Source of the DNA: Desulfatibacillum alkenivorans DSM 16219
Lineage (GTDB): Bacteria; Desulfobacterota; Desulfobacteria; Desulfobacterales; Desulfatibacillaceae
Direction: 5' to 3'
Length of the DNA: 64,000 nt
NCBI RefSeq assembly: GCF_900142135.1
Contig: NZ_FQZU01000002.1
Span: 186,001-250,000 of the forward strand
Below are positions 57,648 through 64,000 of this stretch, piece by piece. A program made the translations under genes and the position numbers. Position 1 is the first letter of the stretch; every line of letters starts with the position of its first letter. Below the pieces are notes generated by a model. It was not told the origin of the DNA and made no database searches. It saw only the letters and a program-made list of their open reading frames with translations.

Positions 57648-57733
57648 GAATTCAGGGTACACAATCCTTATCTCATCGGGCGCCGTTCATGTTTGAGAAT
57701 TATGCCCGAGATAAGGTCATGTCCCCCGAATTC
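57648..57733. repeat. Intergenic palindromic repeat, family A, copy 5
   Basis: GAATTC, GGGTACACAATC, CTTATCTC faces GAGATAAG, GTCATGTCCCCC, GAATTC. It is in the opposite orientation to copies 1-3 and 6 (ATGAA on the right side). Confidence 0.75.
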
Positions 57734-57792
57734 CGCCGATCAGCTTCAAACAATCGGGCAAAAGTCGGCGGGCTTCCTGGTAAAGCAAGAAT

Positions 57793-57852
57793 GACGCTGG
57801 GTCCCCGCTTGCGGTCGATCCGGAAAAGCGGATCTCCCTTGCGGGGATGACG
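57793..57852. repeat. Palindromic repeat family C, copy 3
   Basis: GACGCTGGGTCCCCGCTTGCGG to CCTTGCGGGGATGACG. Its reverse complement nearly equals copy 2 at 10969-11028. Arm identity suggests recent spread. Confidence 0.7.
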
Positions 57853-57897
57853 ATCGATTTAGGCGTTGGCAAACTCATCGAGGGATTACCATCTGCA

Positions 57898-58020
57898 TTT
57901 GTTGGGTTTAGCAAGCTCAACCCAACCTACGTCGCGTCAAGCAGAGCCGTAGGTTGGGTTAAGAAGTCCGGCTTCCAGGCATCACGCAGCCTTCGCTGAT
58001 TTTGGACTTCGAACCCAACA
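57898..58020. repeat. TTGGGTT repeat, family B, copy 2 (compound)
   Basis: Overlapping foldbacks: TTGGGTT/AACCCAA (57900-57925), CCCAACCTACG/CGTAGGTTGGG (57921-57959) and TTGGGTTAAGAAGTCC (57954-57969) with GGACTTCGAACCCAACA (58004-58020). The last pair matches copy 1 at 26514. Confidence 0.7.
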
Positions 58021-58091
58021 AAAAAGCGCCTGACTCGTTACATAGTTGCAGGGCAAAGCATCATGCTTTAAACGCTGCTTTCGCCCTTGCT

Positions 58092-58151
58092 TGTTGGGTT
58101 TGGCAAGCTCAACTTAACCTACGTCTTTTCATGTAAAAATAGTAGGTTGAG
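58092..58151. repeat. TTGGGTT repeat, family B, copy 3 (degenerate)
   Basis: TGTTGGGTTTGGCAAGCTC, then AACTTAACCTACG and a distal TAGGTTGAG; the arms are like 57898-57959 with several changes. Confidence 0.6.
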
Positions 58152-58309
58152 TAGAGAGCTCAAGCAATTATCAAATTGAGAGAAACCCGTTTTCGCCAAA
58201 AAAAGGCGGTCGATATTTTGGGGGTGGAATTCGAAATCCAACAATCAGGCGCGGGGCGCCCGGGCACTGTACCAGGATTGCCCACATGCCATATAGGCCG
58301 ACCCTCTCT

Positions 58310-58399
58310 GTCATCCCCGTGGAGCCATGGAGGCATGATGATTGCGGGTCGTTTTGCGATCATCATGATGCAATGGCGGAAACGGGGATCCAGTGTCAC
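58310..58399. repeat. Palindromic repeat family C, copy 4
   Basis: GTCATCCCCGTGGAGCC at the left and AACGGGGATCCAGTGTCAC at the right, with an inner ATGATGATTGCGGG/GCGATCATCAT foldback. It is the opposite orientation of copy 1. Confidence 0.6.
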
Positions 58400-58616
58400 T
58401 GTATTGCTCCCAGTCACCATATTTCGGGATTGCGGCAACGCCGGGCATGCTGCAACAGAAAATCAAAAACTTGCCAGCATGGGTGGGAAGCATTATCATT
58501 ATTAAACGATGAGAGTTTTTGCTGAAAATTATGCATTGGTTTGTGCGTCTTTCATGGCGCCGACCCCACTCCGGATTAAATATTCCGTTCATCAATATTC
58601 GGCAGGGAGGATGACT

Positions 58617-59993
58617 ATGTATTTCAAACAATTCGTAGCAGAGGGCCTTGGATGCCTTTCCTACCTGATCGGCTGCCCCATGGCCAGGGTCGCCTGCGTA
58701 GTGGATCCCAGGCGCGACATGCAAGTGTACCTGGACGTGGCCCGGGAAAACGACATGCGCATCACCCATGTTTTTGAAACCCATGTCCATGCGGATCACG
58801 TCTCCGGCAACCAGGAAATCAAATCCCGCACCGGGGCGGAAATTTGCTACATGGAAGACACCCCGGTCAAGTTTGAGCACACGGTCTTAACAGAGGGCCA
58901 GGAAATGACCTTCGGAAACGCCAAACTCAAGTTCATCAAGACTCCCGGCCATACGCCCCACGCCATGTCCATTCTGGTGACCGATCTTTCCCGGGGCGAA
59001 GATCCCTGGCTGGTTTTGACCGGCGACTGCATGTTCGTGGGAGACGTGGGCAGGCCTGACCTGGCGGGGAATGAACTCATCGACGAGCAGGTGCAAAACC
59101 TTTACAACTCCTTGTACAATAAGTTGGGCATGATGCCGGACAGCCTGGAGGTTTTTCCGGCCCACGGAGAAGGCTCCCTGTGCGGCCGGGGCATGAGCTC
59201 CAAGTCAAGCTCCACCATTGGTTTTGAAAAGCGGAGCAATGAACTTTTGCGTATGGCCGAGCCGGATTTCAAAAAGGAAATGTCCGGGACCTTCCCGGAG
59301 CGGCCCAAGAGCTTCTCCCATATCATCAACACCAACATGGAGGGCGTCCCCTTGCTGGACCGGTGCCCTGTGGTAAAAGACCTGTCCCCGGCTCAGGTGG
59401 AGCACTTCATGAAGCAGGGCGCACTGGTGCTGGACGCCAGGGACACGGCCTCCTTCGGAGGGGTGCATATTCCCGGCAGCATCAATATCGGCCTGAAAAA
59501 GCAAACCGCCAACTGGATCGGCATGGTCATCGATCCCAAGGCGGATCTCATCCTTGTAGTTCCGGACGAAAAAGCCTACCATGACATGGAAATTCAGTTG
59601 CATCGCATAGGTTACGACCGGATTATAGGCTATTTGTACGGAGGCATTACCGCGTGGCAGGAAGAGGGCCTGCCAATCACCCAATTATGGCAGATTTCGC
59701 CGGAAAAGTTGAAAAACAAACTGGCGAAGGGTCAGCCAAAATACTTTTTTGACGTTCGCACCCCGGCCGAATGGGCCGGCGGACACATCCAGTACGCGGA
59801 CCATTTACCCATCACCCAGTTATTGAAGTCGCCCCCGGACATTCCCAAGGACGAAGAGGTGATTGTCACCTGCGCCGTGGGATACCGGGGCAACATCGCC
59901 GCCAGCTTTTTACAAAGCCAGGGCTTCGAGCATGTTCACAGTCTTGCCGGAGGCATGAAAGCCTGGATCAATGCAGGCTATCCGGTAACCTGA
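58617..59993 (+). CDS. MBL-fold hydrolase with two rhodanese domains
   Basis: A 458-residue protein. Residues 1-240 are an ETHE1/glyoxalase II-like metallo-beta-lactamase domain (THVHADHVSGN, TPGHTPHAM, TGDCMFVGDVGRPD and FPAHGEGSLCGRG). Residues about 255-360 are a rhodanese domain without Cys (LILVVPDEKAYHD), so inactive. Residues about 365-458 are a rhodanese with the active Cys in VTCAVGYRGN. Likely works on persulfides or glutathione-like thiols in sulfur detoxification. ATG at 58617 is preferred to 58611, which would touch the ribosome site GGGAGG. It stands alone, behind the repeat zone. Confidence 0.88.
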   Translation: MYFKQFVAEGLGCLSYLIGCPMARVACVVDPRRDMQVYLDVARENDMRITHVFETHVHADHVSGNQEIKSRTGAEICYMEDTPVKFEHTVLTEGQEMTFGNAKLKFIKTPGHTPHAMSILVTDLSRGEDPWLVLTGDCMFVGDVGRPDLAGNELIDEQVQNLYNSLYNKLGMMPDSLEVFPAHGEGSLCGRGMSSKSSSTIGFEKRSNELLRMAEPDFKKEMSGTFPERPKSFSHIINTNMEGVPLLDRCPVVKDLSPAQVEHFMKQGALVLDARDTASFGGVHIPGSINIGLKKQTANWIGMVIDPKADLILVVPDEKAYHDMEIQLHRIGYDRIIGYLYGGITAWQEEGLPITQLWQISPEKLKNKLAKGQPKYFFDVRTPAEWAGGHIQYADHLPITQLLKSPPDIPKDEEVIVTCAVGYRGNIAASFLQSQGFEHVHSLAGGMKAWINAGYPVT

Positions 59994-60062
59994 CGCCGCA
60001 GGTTTCATAACAAGTTGCCTTGGGGCGGGTAATAAAAAGGCGCATGCGTCTGAGGGCGTATG

Positions 60063-60152
60063 AGATTTTGGGGAGCGTGAACTTATCTCCGGTACGGCAG
60101 TTCAATAAACCGGGTGTGCGGTTTGAGATAAGCATCGCGCCCCCGCACAATC
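60063..60152. repeat. Intergenic palindromic repeat, family A, copy 6
   Basis: GATTTTGGGGAGCGTGAA, CTTATCTC faces GAGATAAG, CATCGCGCCCCC, CACAATC. The left flank CGCATGCGT and GGCGT is shared with copy 3. Confidence 0.8.
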
Positions 60153-60242
60153 GGCGTTGATATTACTTGAAGACGGTAACTTGGTATCATGACGTGTTCC
60201 CCCGTGGGTTGGCTGAATAATTTTCGTATTCAGGGAGGACGT

Positions 60243-61733
60243 ATGACTTGGCTATTTAAACCCTTTTTCCTTTTCAGGAGCGGAGGCGCCGCATCGCCGG
60301 TTCGGCCGCTCCTTGCAGCGGGGCTCATCGCCCTGCTGGCCTTTTCCGCGGGTTGCGCCCGCTCCCAATGGGAAAACCGCTACGACTACGACAACATAGT
60401 CAGCAGGATAAACATTCAAAGCCCGGCGCCGGAGCAAAACACGCCGCCAGCGGCCAAGGATCTGGGCAAAATCACCCTGGCCGAGGCCATCAAAACGGCC
60501 TTGGAGAACAATCCGGACACCGACATGGCCCTGGCCCGTATTCGCCAGTCCGAGGCCATGATCGATCAGGCCAAGGCCGCCTATTGGCCCGTGCTTTCCC
60601 TGTACGGATCCTATTCCCAGGGAGACGCGCCTTCCGGCTATTTGTTTTCCACCATCGATCAGCGTTTGCTTCCTCCCAATACCAACTTTAACGACCCCGG
60701 ATGGTTCGAGAATTACGAGATCGGCGCCAAGGTGGGCGTCAACCTGTTTAACGGCGGCCGCGACTGGCTTAACCGCCACATGGCCGAAACCGGGCTGGCT
60801 ATCAGTCAGCTGGATAGCCGGGCCATCAATAACGGACTGGTCTCGTCGGTCATCAGCGCGTGGTACGACTGCCTGGCGGCCGGGGACTTTATCGAGATCG
60901 CCAAAGAATCGGTGTCCACCGTGGAGGCAGAGTTGAGGCTCATGCAGGTGCGGTACGACGCGGGCGGCGCCCTCAAGTCCGACGTGCTTTCCCTGGACGT
61001 CCGTCTGGCCCAGGCCAGGGAAGAGCTGGTGCGCGCCCAAAGCAACCGCAGCCTGGCCCTGGCCGCCCTGGCCAACCTCATGGGCCTGAACCCGGACGCC
61101 CAGTTTGAGCTGGACGCCCAGACCGCCGTGAATCCGGACCTGCCGCCGGACTATTCCGCCGGCTCGATCCTGGCTTTGGCCAAGCGCCCGGAGCTTAAGC
61201 AGGCCCGGCTCGCCGTAATCAAATCCGCCATGGGCGTGGACATGGCCAAAAGCCATTATCTGCCCACGGCCGACGCGCAGTTGAAATATTATATGGACGA
61301 CCCGGACGCCTCTTTTGACTCGGATCGCGACAACTGGACCGCCGGAGTCATCATCAACTGGAACGCTTTCACCGGCGGCAGGACTTCCTCCGCAATCAGG
61401 AAGGCGAAAAACGTGCAGGACGAAATGCTGGCCGCAGACCGGAAAGCCGCGCAAAACGTGCTGTTGGACGTTAAGACGGCGTATTTAAACCTGGATTCCG
61501 CCAGGGCGAGAAATGTCGTGGCGGCCGCGGCCGTGGAGCAAGCCCGGGAATCCCTGCGTTTGGTGAAAAAGCAATACGAAGGAGGCTCGGTGACGGTCAC
61601 CCGGTATCTGGACGCGGAGCTGGCGTTCAACAGCGCCCGCATCCGGTCGTCTTCCGCCGTGTTCGACCGTGAAAAAGCAGCGGCCTCCGTCGGCCGCGCC
61701 TTGGGCTTATGGGCTTCCCTGGAGGGTGAATAA
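60243..61733 (+). CDS. TolC-family outer membrane efflux lipoprotein
   Basis: A 496-residue outer membrane factor of an RND exporter. The signal peptide ends in the lipobox FSAGC, so it is a lipoprotein of the OprM type. Two repeated helical and barrel units follow: first KITLAEAIKTALENNPD and IGAKVGVNLFNGGRDW, second LALAKRPELKQARLAV and WTAGVIINWNAFTGGRTSS. ATG at 60243 follows AGGGAGG; a longer frame upstream lacks a site. It is the first gene of the operon, followed 1 base later by the adaptor. Confidence 0.9.
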   Translation: MTWLFKPFFLFRSGGAASPVRPLLAAGLIALLAFSAGCARSQWENRYDYDNIVSRINIQSPAPEQNTPPAAKDLGKITLAEAIKTALENNPDTDMALARIRQSEAMIDQAKAAYWPVLSLYGSYSQGDAPSGYLFSTIDQRLLPPNTNFNDPGWFENYEIGAKVGVNLFNGGRDWLNRHMAETGLAISQLDSRAINNGLVSSVISAWYDCLAAGDFIEIAKESVSTVEAELRLMQVRYDAGGALKSDVLSLDVRLAQAREELVRAQSNRSLALAALANLMGLNPDAQFELDAQTAVNPDLPPDYSAGSILALAKRPELKQARLAVIKSAMGVDMAKSHYLPTADAQLKYYMDDPDASFDSDRDNWTAGVIINWNAFTGGRTSSAIRKAKNVQDEMLAADRKAAQNVLLDVKTAYLNLDSARARNVVAAAAVEQARESLRLVKKQYEGGSVTVTRYLDAELAFNSARIRSSSAVFDREKAAASVGRALGLWASLEGE

Positions 61734-61734
61734 A

Positions 61735-62901
61735 ATGAGTAGTCAGTCAAAAGCGAAAAAAATCATCGGACCTGTCATCGGCTTGGCTGTGCTGGTTTTG
61801 CTCATGTTGTACATGACCGGCGTGTTCGCCGGAGGAAAAATTCCTCCCGGCGGGGTGGACGCCAAGGTCTCCGAACCGGCGCCCGAAGCAACGGCGACCG
61901 TGTCCGTGGAGGATATCATCGAATATTACGAGGCCGTGGGAACGGTTCGGCCCCGGACCGAAACCCGGATAGAAGCCCAGGCCACCGGGCGCATTCTGCA
62001 ATACAACGTAAGCCCCGGCGCCCAGGTGGACAAGGGCCAGGTGCTCATCCAACTGGACAGCGACCAATTGAACGCTCAGGTGGAGGAAGCGGCCCAAGGC
62101 CTGGTTTCGGCCCGGGCCATGCACGAGCAGGCCAAGCAGGCTTTGGAGCAGGCCAAGGCGGCCTTTGACGAAGCGGCTAAAGCCTATCAGCGCGTCAAAA
62201 CCTACTTCGCCTCCGAAGCCGCCACACAGCAGCAATTGGAGCAGGCCGAATCCGCCTATCTCCAGGCGCAAGCCGGAGTAAGGCAGGCTGAGGACGGGGT
62301 CAAGGCGGCCAGAGCCGGCGTGGCCAGGGCGCAAAAGGTGGTGGATCAGCGCATGATCGCCAAGGGCTACACCACCATTACAGCGCCCACCGACGGCGAG
62401 GTGGTCAAAAGGCTGGCGGAAAAGGGAGACCTGGCGTGGCCGGGCAAGCCCTTGCTGGTCATCCAGACCCGCAGCCAGCTTAGGCTGGAAGCGGTGGTCC
62501 GGGAAGGGCTCATCAGCCGGGTGCGCATTGGAACGCCTTTGGAAATCGCCATCGACTCCATGGATTTGATTATTGAAGGAACGGTGGAGGAAATCGTGCC
62601 TTCGGCCGATTCGGTCACCCGCACCTTTTTGGTCAAGGTGGACCTGCCCCAAACCCAGGGCATGTTCCCCGGCATGTTCGGCAGGCTGATGATTCCCGCA
62701 TCCACCCGATCCGTGGTGGCGGTCCCCAAATCCGCCATTGAACGGACCGGCCAGCTTGAGATGGTCACGGTCCGGGAAGGCGGAATCTGGAAAAAGGTCT
62801 TCGTCAAGACGGGAAAGCCTTTGGGCGGCGGCAAGGTGGAGGTGTTGTCCGGCCTGGAAGGCGGCGAAACCGTAGGAGTCAGGGGGGGAGAAAATGGCTG
62901 A
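61735..62901 (+). CDS. RND efflux periplasmic adaptor (HlyD/AcrA family)
   Basis: A 388-residue membrane-fusion protein with an N-terminal anchor (IIGPVIGLAVLVLLMLYMTGVF). It shows the lipoyl half-motifs TRIEAQATGRILQYNVSPGAQVDKGQVLIQLDS and ITAPTDGEVVKRLAEKGDL, a long coiled-coil hairpin between them (about residues 110-205, Gln/Ala/Glu-rich), then beta-barrel and membrane-proximal domains (IEGTVEEIVPSADSVTRTF; VVAVPKSAI). It bridges the inner-membrane pump to the TolC-like channel. Its 3' end overlaps the pump gene by 8 bases. Confidence 0.93.
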   Translation: MSSQSKAKKIIGPVIGLAVLVLLMLYMTGVFAGGKIPPGGVDAKVSEPAPEATATVSVEDIIEYYEAVGTVRPRTETRIEAQATGRILQYNVSPGAQVDKGQVLIQLDSDQLNAQVEEAAQGLVSARAMHEQAKQALEQAKAAFDEAAKAYQRVKTYFASEAATQQQLEQAESAYLQAQAGVRQAEDGVKAARAGVARAQKVVDQRMIAKGYTTITAPTDGEVVKRLAEKGDLAWPGKPLLVIQTRSQLRLEAVVREGLISRVRIGTPLEIAIDSMDLIIEGTVEEIVPSADSVTRTFLVKVDLPQTQGMFPGMFGRLMIPASTRSVVAVPKSAIERTGQLEMVTVREGGIWKKVFVKTGKPLGGGKVEVLSGLEGGETVGVRGGENG

Positions 62902-64000
62902 TCAGGACCGCGCGCCCGGCGGATTCATTACTGGGGTGGTCCGCCTGTTTTTGGAATCCAAGCTGCCCATATTGTTCATCCTGTTCGCTATTGGCATGGG
63001 AGCGGCCAGCATTTACGTCACCCCCCGCGAGGAGGAGCCGCAAATCGTGGTGCCCCTGGCGGACGTGTACGTCCAGGCCCCCGGCGCCAGCGCCGAGGAA
63101 GTGGAAAAGCTGGTGGCAACGCCCCTGGAACGGCTGTTGTGGCAGATAGACGGCGTGGAATACGTGTATTCCACCTCCCACCGCGACATGGCCGTGGTCA
63201 CGGTCCGGTTTTATGTGGGCGAGGACCGGGAGCGATCCATCGTCAAGCTTCATAACAAAATAATGATGAATCAGGATCAGGCGCCGCCCATTGTCAAAGG
63301 CTGGGTGGTCAAGCCGGTGGAAATCGACGACGTGCCCATCGTCAACCTGACCCTGTATTCGGATAAATACGACGACCACGCCCTCACCCGTATCGGCCAG
63401 GAAGTCCTGGCGCGCCTCTCCGAAGTGGAGGACATTTCCCGCACGTCCATTGTGGGCGGCCGCAAGCGCGAGGTGCGGGTGGAATTGCTGCCCGACCGCA
63501 TGAACGGCCTGGGCGTGAGCATGCTGGAGGTGGGGCGGACCCTGGCCGGAACCGATGCGTCCGTCACAGCCGGATCCTTCTCACGCGCCAACAAGGATAT
63601 CACCGTCACGGCGGACGGATTCGTGTGCTGCGCCCGGGACGTGGAAAATCTGGTGGTGGGCGTCCACGGCGATCGCCCCGTATACATGCGGGACATCGCC
63701 AGGGTCATTGACGGGCCGGAGGAGGCTTTTTCGTACTCCCGGTTCGGCTATTCCCAGCATTATCGCCAGGAAAACGGCCTGGACGGCGAGCCTGTTGAAT
63801 ACCCGGCGGTCACCCTGGCCCTGGCCAAGAAAAAAGGCGTCAACGCCGTTAACGTGGCCCAAAACATCCACAAAAAAATGGAGGAGCTGAAAAAGGACGT
63901 GATCCCCCCCGACGTCCACGTCATAACCGCCCGGGACTACGGCCAGACCGCCCAAACCAAGGTGGACGACCTTTTAAGCTCTCTCTTTTTCGCCATCCTC
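62894..64000 (+). CDS. RND-family efflux pump, N-terminal part (truncated by window end)
   Basis: Reading frame of 369 codons open to the end of the window: the start of an inner-membrane RND permease of the HAE1/AcrB type. The first transmembrane helix is LPILFILFAIGMGAASIYVTPREEEPQI, and the first periplasmic porter loop contains VYVQAPGASAEEVEKLVATPLERLLWQIDGV. The PREEEPQI instead of the usual PxxxxP signature is typical of the less studied CusA/AcrB-like exporters of anaerobes. It overlaps the adaptor gene, giving a complete tripartite operon. The substrate is unknown and the C-terminal two thirds lie outside. Confidence 0.92.
   Translation, partial: MADQDRAPGGFITGVVRLFLESKLPILFILFAIGMGAASIYVTPREEEPQIVVPLADVYVQAPGASAEEVEKLVATPLERLLWQIDGVEYVYSTSHRDMAVVTVRFYVGEDRERSIVKLHNKIMMNQDQAPPIVKGWVVKPVEIDDVPIVNLTLYSDKYDDHALTRIGQEVLARLSEVEDISRTSIVGGRKREVRVELLPDRMNGLGVSMLEVGRTLAGTDASVTAGSFSRANKDITVTADGFVCCARDVENLVVGVHGDRPVYMRDIARVIDGPEEAFSYSRFGYSQHYRQENGLDGEPVEYPAVTLALAKKKGVNAVNVAQNIHKKMEELKKDVIPPDVHVITARDYGQTAQTKVDDLLSSLFFAIL

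Larger units (their letters stand above)
57523..58616. other. Repeat-rich 1.1-kb non-coding stretch
   Basis: No gene is supported. The stretch holds copies of all three repeat families: A at 57532-57606 and 57648-57733, C at 57793-57852 and 58310-58399, and B at 57898-58020 and 58092-58151. It looks like a landing zone for small palindromic elements, not a decayed coding region. Confidence 0.65.

Noticed and set aside
57523-58616. Possible CRISPR or tandem array
   Set aside because: The repeats belong to three families, are palindromic and irregularly spaced, without constant-length spacers or cas genes.
60252-61454. 400-residue minus-strand frame opposite the TolC-like gene
   Set aside because: Shadow of a clearly identified efflux gene.

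Overview
The window reads as a chromosomal segment of a strictly anaerobic, Gram-negative, sulfate-reducer-like bacterium, most probably a Desulfobacterota member close to Desulfatibacillum or Desulfobacteraceae. This is inferred from gene content: stand-alone Ni-CO dehydrogenase, rubredoxin:oxygen oxidoreductase with rubredoxin, desulfoferrodoxin, rubrerythrin, several c-type cytochromes, cytochrome bd, and conserved proteins of the DVU0298, DVU0772 and DUF4911 types first named from sulfate reducers. BamD and a TolC/RND exporter show an outer membrane. No rRNA, tRNA, CRISPR array, prophage or intact insertion sequence was found. Accessory DNA is limited to one toxin-antitoxin pair and three families of short palindromic intergenic repeats.

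Layout. 0-6.6 kb: a PHP-receiver fusion, bifunctional nuclease, MiaB and DUF4911 (minus strand), a His-rich metal-binding protein, then thioredoxin, thioredoxin reductase, BamD and ribosomal protein L28. 7-14 kb: a chemoreceptor, an exported protein coupled to a soluble P-type-ATPase-like HAD protein, YefM/YoeB with its operator, a double TM2-domain protein and a large exported protein of unknown role. 14-22.7 kb: a nucleotidyltransferase-fold orphan, a TPP riboswitch with terminator controlling thi4-thiE, an arylsulfotransferase-like protein, UppP, a phosphohexomutase, an MFS carrier, and a NifU/IscU-like scaffold with an FmdB zinc ribbon. 23-31.8 kb: zinc-type ABC transporter genes headed by an HExxH mini-protein, an HDOD regulator, a flavodoxin, CooS, SfsA and a HEAT-repeat protein.

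31.9-37.8 kb, all on the minus strand, is a compact oxygen/peroxide/nitrogen-oxide defence cluster. It runs perR, rubrerythrin, desulfoferrodoxin, rubredoxin-like protein, octaheme HAO-like cytochrome, small zinc protein, triheme cytochrome, rubredoxin, flavodiiron oxygen reductase, ferredoxin and DsrE-like protein, and ends at a good terminator. Immediately upstream (38.0-44.3 kb, same strand) is a signalling module of two roadblock/LC7 proteins, a ParA-like ATPase, a receiver-PATAN protein, a tandem HD-GYP/PAS histidine kinase and an MBL di-iron protein resembling the ODP oxygen sensor. It is followed upstream by cydAB and an Rrf2 regulator. A ferritin-like protein and a NADH:rubredoxin-reductase-like flavoprotein lie next to it. 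Together 31.9-49.6 kb looks like one large oxygen-handling island, and the signalling module is the best candidate for an undescribed system.

50-64 kb: a receiver-CheW-chemoreceptor set, a PaaI thioesterase, a DUF523/DUF1722 protein beside a class II photolyase, a 1.1-kb repeat-rich non-coding stretch, an MBL-rhodanese fusion, and a TolC-adaptor-RND efflux operon cut by the end of the window.
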